Shown in pieces: positions 1-8,134 of a stretch of 64,000 nucleotides of DNA (its first letter is position 1; every line of letters starts with the position of its first letter). The DNA comes from Longilinea sp964536805 (lineage in GTDB: Bacteria > Chloroflexota > Anaerolineae > Anaerolineales > Anaerolineaceae). Location: the NCBI GenBank assembly GCA_964536805.1, contig CAZHYQ010000012.1, forward strand, positions 17,251 through 81,250, read 5' to 3'. Both the position numbers and the translations under genes were made by a program. Under the pieces are notes generated by a model. The model was not told the origin of the DNA. It did not search any database and worked only from the letters and a program-made list of their open reading frames with translations.

Positions 1-1
1 G

Positions 2-331
2 CCGGCAACCAACGCAGCCGCGGTGGCAGGCGACCCCGCAGCGGTCGACAAAATCAAAGGCAGCGGGATGTGCGCCATGTTCAACCCGGACGGGAGCATG
101 AACCAGGAGCACATCGCCACCCTGACCGGCATCATCGAAAGCTACGAGGCCGAACAGGCGCGCGTGTGCGGCCTGGTGCCGCAGTGCCATACGGACGGCG
201 GCGCCTTTGCCAGCTACATCGATGACATCTCGCGCATGACGCCTGACCTGGGCCACCTGACCGTGGCAGGCCAGGCCCGCCTGGCGGAGATCATCTGGCC
301 GGTGGTCACCGACCTGCTCGGCTTGAAATAA
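2..331 (+). CDS. C-terminal part of a probable SGNH/GDSL-type hydrolase (5' truncated)
   Basis: The reading frame is open at the left edge of the window, so only the C-terminal ~109 residues are seen. The tail contains an Asp-Leu-Gly-His-Leu-Thr stretch followed by AGQARLAEIIW. That resembles the last conserved block of SGNH/GDSL esterases, where the Asp and His of the catalytic triad precede a Gly-containing helix. The nucleophile Ser block would lie outside the window. The gene ends just before a good terminator at 378-405. It is GC-rich like most of the window and unlike the AT-rich genes that follow. The family assignment rests on this one motif and could be wrong. Confidence 0.55.
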   Translation, partial: PATNAAAVAGDPAAVDKIKGSGMCAMFNPDGSMNQEHIATLTGIIESYEAEQARVCGLVPQCHTDGGAFASYIDDISRMTPDLGHLTVAGQARLAEIIWPVVTDLLGLK

Positions 332-377
332 GGCGCACCGGGTTGCGAGCCGGCGAGGAGAGGGGTGAAGGTTGAAG

Positions 378-405
378 CGCCTTCCTGAATAGGAGGGCGT
401 TTTTT
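378..405 (+). terminator. Rho-independent terminator after the SGNH-like gene
   Basis: A 9-bp stem (CGCCTTCCT with AGGAGGGCG, one G-T pair) closes a GAAT loop and is followed directly by six T. It separates the GC-rich left-edge gene from the AT-rich island. Confidence 0.85.
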
Positions 406-732
406 GTTGCACCTTAATTGAGAATAGATATTATTATTAGCAGTGGGAAAGTCGATAACAAAAAACGGGGCGTTCATAAGGGAATGCGCCCAACTGGCTT
501 TTATTTTGGCGGGACGGTTGAGCGAAAGGCAATGGGTCAATTAGCTTTCAGGGATTTGTTTTTTTGCCTGCATATTGATAATTAATATCAACTTATTTTA
601 TATACAATCATTTCTAATTGTAGTACCAGGTAAATCAAATAGATCAACGAGACGTATAATTACTAATAGGCACACTCATGAAATTTATGTCAACATAAAC
701 AAGTTCTTTTCGAATTATCACAGAGGTAAACA
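406..732. other. Intergenic region, entry into the AT-rich island
   Basis: No convincing gene is seen. Base composition drops sharply to AT-rich from about 540 onward, which marks the left side of the island. No integrase, tRNA end or obvious direct-repeat boundary is visible. Short frames here on either strand have no recognisable protein pattern. Confidence 0.5.
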
Positions 733-1266
733 ATGGAATTGCAATCTGACGAAAATAATCCTATTGATTTACTTAAATTCTTCTATTCTCAATCGAAAGA
801 TGAAATTGTGTTCCTCCGCAAGCGCCAAGATAAAATTTTCGCTTGGTCAAGTAATTTACTGGTTGCATTCATTGGAATACTACTAATAATTGATTCGTCC
901 AAAGAATTAGCTTGGGGGAAGTTAGGTTTAATTGGGAGACTCACCGCATCAATAGCGGTTATTGCAATTACAGTTTTTTCAGTACGTTGGCAAGAGAGAA
1001 ATCGAACTTGGCAAGAAGAAAATAAAACCGTTGTCAATAGAATAGCCATATTGCTTCACTGTTTTGACGAAGGTTATTTTCAAGCAGGTGAAAATAGAGA
1101 ATTATCAAATGTTACATTATTTCCAAAACGCTGGAATAATGAAGATCCTGAATATCGTAAAATGAATAAAAACGTTTGGGAAAAATTACTACCAATAAAT
1201 AACCTGTCTATTACTTATCTGCTTAGTATTTTGGCAATCATCCTAATTTGGTTGCAAAAAAACTAA
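733..1266 (+). CDS. Hypothetical membrane protein with three predicted TM segments, paired with an HNH nuclease gene
   Basis: A 177-residue protein. A charged N-terminal segment (residues 1-38) precedes a first hydrophobic stretch at about 41-54, a second at about 68-84 and a third at the extreme C-terminus (about 158-174). A soluble charged segment of ~70 residues lies between the second and third. The start is supported by AGAGG shortly upstream. The gene is strongly AT-rich and lies 19 bp ahead of the HNH gene, so the two are probably co-transcribed. The topology recalls small 2-3 TM effectors such as SLATT-type proteins of defence systems, but I see no diagnostic motif and do not assign the family. 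Function unknown. Confidence 0.75.
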   Translation: MELQSDENNPIDLLKFFYSQSKDEIVFLRKRQDKIFAWSSNLLVAFIGILLIIDSSKELAWGKLGLIGRLTASIAVIAITVFSVRWQERNRTWQEENKTVVNRIAILLHCFDEGYFQAGENRELSNVTLFPKRWNNEDPEYRKMNKNVWEKLLPINNLSITYLLSILAIILIWLQKN

Positions 1267-1285
1267 TAACCATCGAAAAATAACC

Positions 1286-2173
1286 ATGCAAAGATCACTT
1301 TTTGAGGGACGTTTTTTTCAAACTTATTATTTTGCGAATGCAATAACTAATATATTACGCAATCAATTTGATTACCTGCGGGATCTCAATGATTTTTATA
1401 CCGATGATAAATTTCTGTCCCTTATTCAACCATTCCAAAAGTTTTCCGCCTTACATTGGTTTATCGAATTTGTAGTTGACGCAATCATTACCGATGAAAT
1501 CAATGCCATTCAATTAGATATGCGACAAGATTCAGCATTTAGAAATGAAAATTATTTTGGTGAATTTGGAAAACTACACCCAAGTATTTTACCAATCAAT
1601 GAAGCATTAACATATTATGGAATAAACCACATTTCGTTTCAGGATTGGCTAAAAAAGCACGATAAAGACTTTCTAGAAGCCGGAGACGAAGATGTTACAG
1701 AATACTACAACAACCTTAGATTTGAAGGACAATTAGATTCCCTTTTAGAAAAGGCCGTTCAAGAAGTATTTTTTGTGATCTTTCAAAATCGGCAACTATT
1801 ACTTTTATTCAATGAAATGATGGCAAGTCAGATGGAGTTATTTCGGTCAGTCGATATAAACAAAATTGACATCGAGTATCGAGTTCTTTTTTCATCGCCT
1901 GGTGTTTTGAAACGAGTAAACATACCGAAATGGGTACAAAGAGCAGTCTATTATCGAGACCGTGGACTTTGTACTATTTGCCATTGTGATTTATCGGGTG
2001 AATTAAATATAAGCAATCGAGACAATTTCGACCATATAATCCCACTTGCAAAAGGTGGTTTGAATGATGTAAGTAATATTCAGTTATTGTGCCAAACCTG
2101 CAATCTAAAAAAAAGAGACATTGAAATAACGACATCAGATTTTTATGAAAACTGGTATTCTATGACAGAATGA
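1286..2173 (+). CDS. HNH endonuclease domain protein with a long uncharacterised N-terminal region
   Basis: A 295-residue protein. The C-terminal ~75 residues form an HNH domain. It has a Cys-x2-Cys pair at residues 229/232, the core FDHIIPLAKGG with Asp249-His250, then Asn-Ile-Gln-Leu-Leu-Cys-x2-Cys-Asn, which gives the second Cys pair and the conserved Asn. All metal and catalytic positions expected of an HNH_5-type nuclease appear present. Residues 1-~200 are mostly helical, hydrophobic and aromatic, with no family I recognise. The gene is AT-rich and follows the membrane protein gene by 19 bp. A defence role (nuclease effector with membrane partner) is inference from context; the nuclease fold itself is well supported. 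Confidence 0.85.
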   Translation: MQRSLFEGRFFQTYYFANAITNILRNQFDYLRDLNDFYTDDKFLSLIQPFQKFSALHWFIEFVVDAIITDEINAIQLDMRQDSAFRNENYFGEFGKLHPSILPINEALTYYGINHISFQDWLKKHDKDFLEAGDEDVTEYYNNLRFEGQLDSLLEKAVQEVFFVIFQNRQLLLLFNEMMASQMELFRSVDINKIDIEYRVLFSSPGVLKRVNIPKWVQRAVYYRDRGLCTICHCDLSGELNISNRDNFDHIIPLAKGGLNDVSNIQLLCQTCNLKKRDIEITTSDFYENWYSMTE

Positions 2174-2329
2174 AGCGTGTTTATTATTGGTTGAACGTAG
2201 CTTTTAATGCAGTTGAGCTACCGGGAACGCTCCGCGATTTCAGGTTTCTTTTTGCACCCGCTTCGCCATTGGTCATACAAGCCATCGGGTTTCGCCTCAC
2301 AAATGGGGAATTGATAGGAGATAAATAGA

Positions 2330-3145
2330 ATGCTTTTTAGTCACCGTAAGGGTTACAAACCCGTATCCAATATTATTCAACGTGATGGAATGAGTGAGGA
2401 ACTTCGTAACTCACTTTGGAATGTTCTAGACCTCGGTGTTTGGAAGAGGAAGGATTTCCTGTCAAATCCGTTCAACGAGGAAATATCTGGAATGGCAATA
2501 TATAGCATGATTCTGTGGCACAATTATTTTAAGAAACCGGTAGATTTACGTCCTGATTCGTCTTATAAAATCCTAAAGGTCATCCGTGATTATTTTTTCT
2601 CATGTGAGTGGCATGAGGTCTATGATTTTGTTGAATTTACACTTTCGTATGAAAAAGATAATAAACTAACAGAATTTGTGAACGAAGTTCTTGAAAGGGA
2701 GTTGTCTGCTTATCGGTATGTAGATAATTTATTTACGGATATAACAGATGAGCTTGAAATTAATATGTTACAAGAAACATTAGGAGACAAGGACTTCCCA
2801 GGTGTTTCAAACCACCTCAAGCGAGCTTTGGAACTTCTCAGTGATCGCGAGAGACCTGACTATAGAAATTCAATTAAAGAATCAATTTCTGCGGTGGAAA
2901 GTCTTGCAAAGACCATTACAGGAAAGCCAAAAGCTGCCTTAGGAGAAGCCCTAAGTGTTTTGGGAAAGAAAAAAGAATTTCATCCAGCATTATTGGATGC
3001 TTTTTCAAGACTTTATGGTTATACAAGTGATGAAGGAGGGATAAGACATTCAATGTTGGAGGATCCGAAACTCACTGCATCCGATGCGAAATTTTTCCTT
3101 ATTTCATGCACATCCTTTATAAATTATTTAAAATCAAAAATGTAA
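2330..3145 (+). CDS. AbiJ-NTD4-type abortive-infection family protein
   Basis: A 271-residue protein. The N-terminus has the FSHRKGYKP and MSEELRNSLWN pattern typical of AbiJ N-terminal domain 4 proteins. The C-terminal half has a helical region with YRNSIKESISAVESLAK and later GGIRHS, the pattern seen in the HEPN-like C-terminal part of these proteins. AbiJ-type proteins are associated with phage abortive infection. The start is well supported by AGGAG at 2316-2320, nine bases before the ATG. It is AT-rich like the preceding membrane/HNH pair and separated from it by 156 bp, so it may be a second transcription unit of the same island. The domain call is by pattern recognition. Confidence 0.8.
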   Translation: MLFSHRKGYKPVSNIIQRDGMSEELRNSLWNVLDLGVWKRKDFLSNPFNEEISGMAIYSMILWHNYFKKPVDLRPDSSYKILKVIRDYFFSCEWHEVYDFVEFTLSYEKDNKLTEFVNEVLERELSAYRYVDNLFTDITDELEINMLQETLGDKDFPGVSNHLKRALELLSDRERPDYRNSIKESISAVESLAKTITGKPKAALGEALSVLGKKKEFHPALLDAFSRLYGYTSDEGGIRHSMLEDPKLTASDAKFFLISCTSFINYLKSKM

Positions 3146-3276
3146 GTGCGTCGGGTCTATTACGCATTTCTTAAACGTGCCGCCTCCTCACCCTCACCCC
3201 CCACCCGCACCCCAATCTTCCGTATAATAAGTCATCAAGCCGGGCTGCAAACTGCTGCGCCGTGCCCGCATAACGG

Positions 3277-3825
3277 ATGGCTGACAAATCCTACTTCCCC
3301 CTGACCCTCGACACGCTGCGTTCCCTGGGCGGCTGGGTCGCCGATTGCGCCGAACGCGCCCTGCCGTTGTTCGAATGCTATGCCCCCGGCGACCCGCGTC
3401 CGCGCGCCGCGATCGAGGGCATCCGTGAATTTGCCGCCGGCGGCAGGCGCACCGCGCAACTGCGTACGCTGGCCCTGGCAGCCCTGGCTGCCGCGCGTGA
3501 AATCAACGATCCCGCCGCGGCCGCCGCCGCCCGCGCCGCCGGGTTGGCGGCTGCCTCAGCCTACACCCATCCCCTGGCCGATGCGCAGCAGACCAAGCAC
3601 ATCCTCGCCCCGGCGGCCTATGCCGCGCTGGCGCTCGAACTCGAAGGCGGCGATGAAACGATTGGCGAGGCCGAGCTGCACCGGGCGATTGAATCCGTCC
3701 CGGTTGAAGTGCGCGATCTGCTGCTGCAGATGCCCGCCCGTCCGCCCGGCAAAAGCCGCGCCGACCGGCTGATGGCGTTGTTGGACGCGGGCATGCGCGC
3801 CCCGAGCATACCAGGCGAGGTCTGA
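3277..3825 (+). CDS. Imm5-like putative immunity protein
   Basis: A 182-residue Ala-rich protein. The N-terminal pattern (CAERALPLFE, then DPRPRAAIEGIREFA, then AAAREINDPAAAAAARAAGLAAASAYTH split across the segment) matches the helical Imm-5-like putative immunity family, which usually comprises tandem helical hairpins. It returns to the GC-rich composition of the rest of the window. No toxin, secretion gene or polymorphic-toxin repeat lies beside it, so if the family name is apt the protein is an orphan. No strong ribosome binding site precedes the ATG. A strong terminator follows at 3858-3890. Confidence 0.65.
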   Translation: MADKSYFPLTLDTLRSLGGWVADCAERALPLFECYAPGDPRPRAAIEGIREFAAGGRRTAQLRTLALAALAAAREINDPAAAAAARAAGLAAASAYTHPLADAQQTKHILAPAAYAALALELEGGDETIGEAELHRAIESVPVEVRDLLLQMPARPPGKSRADRLMALLDAGMRAPSIPGEV

Positions 3826-3857
3826 GCCGGTAAATCGGCGCGCTCCTGTCTGAATCA

Positions 3858-3890
3858 ATCCCGCCAGAATGCGCTTCGGGCGGGATTTTT
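3858..3890 (+). terminator. Rho-independent terminator after the Imm5-like gene
   Basis: ATCCCGCC pairs with GGCGGGAT around a 13-base loop and is followed by a run of T. Confidence 0.8.
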
Positions 3891-4108
3891 CAATCCGCTC
3901 CCGCCGCCCGCATACCTGTTCCGGGCGCGTCACAAGCCAAAACGCATTCTGTCACGGTTTTTGTCACGTTGGGCGTGACCCATGCCGGGCTGAAAGCGAA
4001 TACTATGTCAAATAATCGCTCATTCACTTTTATGGCAGTCCTGCCCGCCTGTGCGCTTTGCCTGCAAACGAGTCGGCGGAGCGAAGGGCTGCCCGGCATG
4101 GAGAATCA

Positions 4109-6283
4109 ATGAAAATCAAACCATCGTCCCGCCTCAACCGCCTGATCTGTGCTTTATTGTGCCTGGTTGTTTTATTGGCCGCGCCGGCGCAGCGGGTTAA
4201 CGCCGCCGGAAACCGCTATTATGTGCGCGGCAACGGCGGCAGCGACAGCAACAACGGCACCAGTTGGGCGCAGGCTTTTAAGAACCTGCAAAAAGCGCTC
4301 ACAACCGCCTCTTCAGGCGATGAAATCTGGGTGGCCGCGGCTGTGTATTATCCCGATAACGGCGGCCCCTATCCCCTCGATTCGCGGGATGCCAAATTCA
4401 TCCTGATCAATAACCTCAAAGTCTACGGCGGGTTTGCCGGCACCGAAAGCGATCTGTCGCAGCGCAACCTGGACGCCAATCCGACCATCCTGAGCGGCGA
4501 TGTGGACAACAATGACGTGAATGGTGACGGCGATTTCATCGCCAACACCGTCAACGATCTGGTCGGGGCGAACGCCTATCACGTGGTGGTCGCCAGCGGC
4601 ACCAGCAGCACAGCGTTGTTGGACGGTTTTATCATCACGGCTGGCCAGGCGGATTCCAACAATGCCTCCGATGGGCAGGGGGCTGGATTGTTCAGCTACA
4701 ACGGAAACCCCACCTTGCGCAACCTCACCTTCCAGGGGAACTCCGCCCTGTTGGGAGGCGGCATCTACAGCCAGGACGGCCAGTTAACCGCTTCCAATAT
4801 CCGCTTTATCAACAACGACGCCCAGAACGCCGGCGGCGGTTGGTGGAATCAGGGCGAAAGCAGCCTGGCTGGCGGGTTGTTCAGCGGCAATCGAGCCGGC
4901 ACGGCTGGCGGCGGCATGATGGTGCTGGGCACATCCACCCAGGGCGGGCCCAGCCTCGTGAACGTGACCTTTACCGCCAACTCGGCGTCCAACGGCGCCG
5001 GACTGGCAAATGATGGCAGCAACCTCAGTCTGTCGAAAACCAACTTCGGCATCAATACGGCCACCGTGCGCGGCGGAGGCATTGACAGCCAGGGGGCGGG
5101 TTCGCCCACGCTCAGCGAGGTGTCCTTCAACAGCAATTCCGCTGCCAACGGGGGCGGCATCGCCACCTCCGCTGGTAGCAATCCCAGCCTGACGCTGGTC
5201 AATTTCAACGCAAACCAGGCCAGTTTCGGCGCAGGCATGCAAAATGACGGCACCAGCCCGACCCTGTTCAGCAGTACCTTCAGCGCCAACATCGCCACCA
5301 ACGGCGGCGGGGGCATGATGAATATCAACGGCGCGGCGCCTTCCATCGAAATGACCACGTTCAGCGGCAACCAGGCCGATACCGGCGGGGGCATGTATGA
5401 CGACAACAGCAATCCGGTCATCAAGAATGTCGATTTTCTCAATAACATTGCCACCAGCAGCGCCACCGGCGGCGGCGGCATGTTTAACCAGTCCAGCAGT
5501 CCCAGCCTGAGGCGGGTGAAGTTTAGCGGCAACCAGGCCAACAGCGGCGCCGGCGGCGGCATCTACAACTACCTCAGCAGCAGCCCGGCCGTCACCGATG
5601 CCAGCTTCAGCGGGAATTCCGCGCTCAACGGCGGCGCCATTCGCAACCACTTCAACAACCAGTCGGTGCTGACCAACGTGACCTTTGCCGGCAATGAAGC
5701 CCAGTATGGCGGCGCCGTATCCAACGATACCAGCACGCCGGCCTTCTACAACGTCACTTTTGCCAATAACTTTGCAAACCAGGGCGGCGGCATGAATAAT
5801 TATCAGAGCAGCCCAAGCCTGTGGAATGTAACATTCTTTGGAAATGCCGCCCAGGGGGTTGACCAGGGAGGCGGCCTGTATAACAGCACTTCCAGTGCGC
5901 CATTCCTGCGCAACGTCATCCTGTCGGGCAGCACCAATGGCGACTGCGTCAACGGCGCAGGCGGGGCGATCACCGGCTGGTACAGCCTGATCCAGGATAC
6001 CGGCGCGCGGGCCTGCGGCGCTGTCAATGGCAACCAGGGCTTCAAGGTGGGCGTCAACCCGCTGCTCGGCGTTTTAGCCAATAACGGGGGTTTCGGCCAG
6101 ACCTTTGCGCCAGGACCCGGTTCGCCGGCCATCGATGCGGTCATCGATAACACCTGCATGACCCAGCTCGACCAGCGCGGCTTCAGCCGATTTCTGGACG
6201 GCGACCACAACGGCAGCGCGATCTGCGATATGGGCGCGGTCGAGGCCGGTTCCTGGCTCTTTCTTCCTTTGATTACGCGATAA
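4109..6283 (+). CDS. Secreted right-handed beta-helix protein with choice-of-anchor Q-type end
   Basis: 724 residues from the ATG at 4109, which has GGAG close upstream; a longer in-frame start at 4058 lacks this. A signal peptide (basic start, hydrophobic core, cleavage near ...QRVNA/AGN) is followed by a YYVRGNGGSDSNNGTSW segment typical of choice-of-anchor Q/pectate-lyase-like proteins. After this come about fifteen short repeats of the form FSGN-A-GGG(M/I)-N, as in polymorphic outer-membrane protein repeats. The end has the conserved DQRGF...CDMGAVE block and a final LFLPLITR. Likely extracellular or surface-displayed; substrate or ligand unknown. It is monocistronic between two terminators. 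The terminal LPLITR recurs in other exported proteins of this window. Confidence 0.85.
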   Translation: MKIKPSSRLNRLICALLCLVVLLAAPAQRVNAAGNRYYVRGNGGSDSNNGTSWAQAFKNLQKALTTASSGDEIWVAAAVYYPDNGGPYPLDSRDAKFILINNLKVYGGFAGTESDLSQRNLDANPTILSGDVDNNDVNGDGDFIANTVNDLVGANAYHVVVASGTSSTALLDGFIITAGQADSNNASDGQGAGLFSYNGNPTLRNLTFQGNSALLGGGIYSQDGQLTASNIRFINNDAQNAGGGWWNQGESSLAGGLFSGNRAGTAGGGMMVLGTSTQGGPSLVNVTFTANSASNGAGLANDGSNLSLSKTNFGINTATVRGGGIDSQGAGSPTLSEVSFNSNSAANGGGIATSAGSNPSLTLVNFNANQASFGAGMQNDGTSPTLFSSTFSANIATNGGGGMMNINGAAPSIEMTTFSGNQADTGGGMYDDNSNPVIKNVDFLNNIATSSATGGGGMFNQSSSPSLRRVKFSGNQANSGAGGGIYNYLSSSPAVTDASFSGNSALNGGAIRNHFNNQSVLTNVTFAGNEAQYGGAVSNDTSTPAFYNVTFANNFANQGGGMNNYQSSPSLWNVTFFGNAAQGVDQGGGLYNSTSSAPFLRNVILSGSTNGDCVNGAGGAITGWYSLIQDTGARACGAVNGNQGFKVGVNPLLGVLANNGGFGQTFAPGPGSPAIDAVIDNTCMTQLDQRGFSRFLDGDHNGSAICDMGAVEAGSWLFLPLITR

Positions 6284-6429
6284 TGGGAGCATAATTACTT
6301 TCGTCTCCTGTTGGCTCTCTTGCGCCGGGTTGGGTGTTTGAAACAAGTGGGTGCGTCCCAATCACTGAATGACCCGTCAAGAGCCGCGCCGATCAGGTCA
6401 TCTGGGGGATAACACCGGTAAACAGCGGA

Positions 6430-6458
6430 CAGCGCCTGCACGAGCCGTGCAGACGCTG
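6430..6458. terminator. Hairpin between convergent genes, possible terminator
   Basis: CAGCG/CTGCACG pairs with CGTGCAG/CGCTG around AGC, each arm broken by one mismatch. The T-rich tail is weak (TGTGCTTTGCTC). It sits between the beta-helix gene and the convergent XRE gene. Confidence 0.45.
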
Positions 6459-6482
6459 TGTGCTTTGCTCATAACCTCTGCT

Positions 6483-6716
6483 TTATTTTTTTGACTCCCC
6501 GATGACCGCGTAATCAAAGACCTCGCCGATTGTCACGCCGAACGCGTCGGCGATGCGGAAGGCCATTTCCAGCGAGGGCGAGTATTTGCCCGCCTCGATG
6601 GCGATGATGGTCTGGCGCGATACCCCGGCCTTTTCGGCCAGTTCCAGCTGGGTCATCTCGTTGGCAAAAAAGCGCAGCCGGCGGATGTTGTTGGTAATTT
6701 CGAATTTTTTAGGCAT
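6483..6716 (-). CDS. XRE-family helix-turn-helix transcriptional regulator
   Basis: 77 residues starting MPKKFEI, with a single HTH at about residues 22-41 (MTQLELAEKAGVSRQTIIAI) followed by EAGKYSPSLEMAFRIADAFGV. This is the compact YozG/Cro-like class that normally travels with a small membrane protein. A longer in-frame upstream extension exists but lies inside the preceding gene and looks like its shadow. The start overlaps the end of the upstream membrane protein gene by 8 bases, which suggests translational coupling. It probably represses its own operon through the palindromic site at 7251-7280. Confidence 0.88.
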   Translation of the reverse strand: MPKKFEITNNIRRLRFFANEMTQLELAEKAGVSRQTIIAIEAGKYSPSLEMAFRIADAFGVTIGEVFDYAVIGESKK

Positions 6717-7215
6717 GGCGGATGCCTTTGCGGTAATAGTAGAGCTGGGCAAAACCCTCGGCGATGGTGCCGAGGCTGAAGGCAATGAACACCATATTGA
6801 CCAGCACCACGGCCGAATAGCCCAGCAGCACGGCGACCAGCGCGGCGACAAAGCCCAACCCGCCCAGCATGACGCTGATCCGGTTGGATTTCAATTCGAT
6901 CAGTTTGTCCATTTCATCTTCCACCATCTCGGCCTGGATGGACTTTTCGATTTCTGCTTCCTTGAAATCTTGATTGCTGATTTTCTTGGAAACCGCGATG
7001 CCGATCGACAGCAGGATGTGAAAGATGATCTGGATGGCGATGGTGACAGCGATGCCGATGGCGATGAAGATCAGGATGGTGCGTGCCCAAAATTTCAGGT
7101 CGCCGGGCATCACCGCGCCGGCCTGGACCTGCCCAAAGGCATAGATGCAGTAAGCTGCCAGCACCAGGGCGCCGCTGATCATCATCACGATGGTTCGTTT
7201 TTCAGGGTAAGACAT
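6709..7215 (-). CDS. Four-TM membrane protein, operon partner of the XRE regulator
   Basis: 168 residues from the ATG at 7215, preceded by AGGAG at good spacing; an upstream in-frame start at 7254 would lie at the transcription start and is unlikely. Four hydrophobic stretches are seen, at about residues 8-28, 42-66, 107-125 and 128-146. A charged, Glu/Lys-rich cytoplasmic loop (SKKISNQDFKEAEIEK) lies between the second and third. This architecture next to a short XRE regulator is common for DUF2178/DUF3796-like membrane proteins, but the exact family is not certain. The promoter at 7255-7283 drives both genes. Confidence 0.8.
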   Translation of the reverse strand: MSYPEKRTIVMMISGALVLAAYCIYAFGQVQAGAVMPGDLKFWARTILIFIAIGIAVTIAIQIIFHILLSIGIAVSKKISNQDFKEAEIEKSIQAEMVEDEMDKLIELKSNRISVMLGGLGFVAALVAVLLGYSAVVLVNMVFIAFSLGTIAEGFAQLYYYRKGIRHA

Positions 7216-7250
7216 GGTTAAATCTCCTTTTGCTAAGTAACGTTCGATGG

Positions 7251-7283
7251 ACATATAGTATCAAATACATTACTATATGTCAA
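7251..7283 (-). promoter_or_regulatory. Sigma-70-type promoter embedded in a perfect inverted-repeat operator
   Basis: On the minus strand, TTGACA (7278-7283) is followed by a 17-bp spacer (7261-7277) and TACTAT (7255-7260), a near-consensus promoter. The arms ACATATAGTA (7251-7260) and TACTATATGT (7271-7280) form a perfect 10-bp inverted repeat with a 10-bp centre. They cover the -10 and most of the -35. This is the expected place for autorepression by the XRE protein encoded by the operon. Confidence 0.8.
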
Positions 7284-7460
7284 GTACTATTTACATTTTG
7301 TACAATAAACTAGTCTTTTGGCCAGGTTGCCGAGCTGAAGAGAAAATTATGAATATTTATGATAGACTTTATACAAATATAAAGGTAATAATGATTTAGC
7401 CAGTCAGTTTGTTTTTAGAGGATCGCGATCTATCCGTGCCTGGCACCGAAGGAGCGTCCC

Positions 7461-8057
7461 ATGACAACCGGCAACTTCTCATCTGCAGCGTTTGGTTGGG
7501 CAGCGATCGTCACCGCTGCCGCAGCCATCCTTGCCATCGTATTTCTTTCCCTAATGGCTGCGGTTAACCCGGCCTTTGGCAGGGTCAACGATGTGTTCAA
7601 CAGCCTGATCGGCATTGCCAGCCTGGTGCTGGCATGGATGCTGTACGTCAAATTTCAGGCCGGGCTGTTACCCCTGGGCCGGATCGGGCTGGCGCTCGCG
7701 GTTGTTGGCGCGATCTTAACCATTGTCGGGTCGATCCTGATCCTATTTGGTTACACCGGCTTTGTTCTGGCCGGCTGGTATACCGGCATTGGCAATGCTC
7801 TGATCGGTTTGTGGCTGGCGATCTTTTGCGCTGCCATGCTGCGCAGTACTGCTTTGCCGCACAACCTGGTGCTGTTTGGGCTGGTGGTGGGCGGATTGAT
7901 GGCATTCGGACTGCTCGGCATTCCAGGAATCATCGCCAAAATTGACCGGATGGAGTCGCTGACCTGGGTGCTCTACCTGGCCTTTTTTAGTTATCTGGGC
8001 ACCTATATCCTCTACCCGATCTGGGCGTTTTTGCTGGGACGCCATCTGCTCAAATGA
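7461..8057 (+). CDS. Hypothetical polytopic membrane protein
   Basis: 198 residues with about six hydrophobic segments (near residues 10-32, 45-60, 68-92, 96-118, 128-148 and 168-190). AAGGAG lies six bases ahead of the ATG. It resembles small multi-TM DUF proteins common in Chloroflexota accessory regions, and no catalytic motif is visible. It is divergent from the XRE operon and 77 bp upstream of a VOC protein gene. Function unknown. Confidence 0.75.
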   Translation: MTTGNFSSAAFGWAAIVTAAAAILAIVFLSLMAAVNPAFGRVNDVFNSLIGIASLVLAWMLYVKFQAGLLPLGRIGLALAVVGAILTIVGSILILFGYTGFVLAGWYTGIGNALIGLWLAIFCAAMLRSTALPHNLVLFGLVVGGLMAFGLLGIPGIIAKIDRMESLTWVLYLAFFSYLGTYILYPIWAFLLGRHLLK

Positions 8058-8134
8058 AGCGACCCCGGACGGCCCGGGCGGGCGCCTGAGGGAAAAGATA
8101 AAACGAACATAACGCTACCAATTGGAGTCCAATC

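Noticed and set aside
2174..2329. Possible integron attC-like recombination site after the HNH gene
   Set aside because: The interval has some inverted segments, but I could not find the paired conserved core sites expected of attC, and there is no integrase in the window.
4784..5650. Long minus-strand frame of 288 codons inside the beta-helix gene
   Set aside because: It is antisense to a well-supported secreted protein whose codon periodicity and Gly/Asn repeats produce Ala/Val-rich shadows. It has no ribosome binding site or known pattern.
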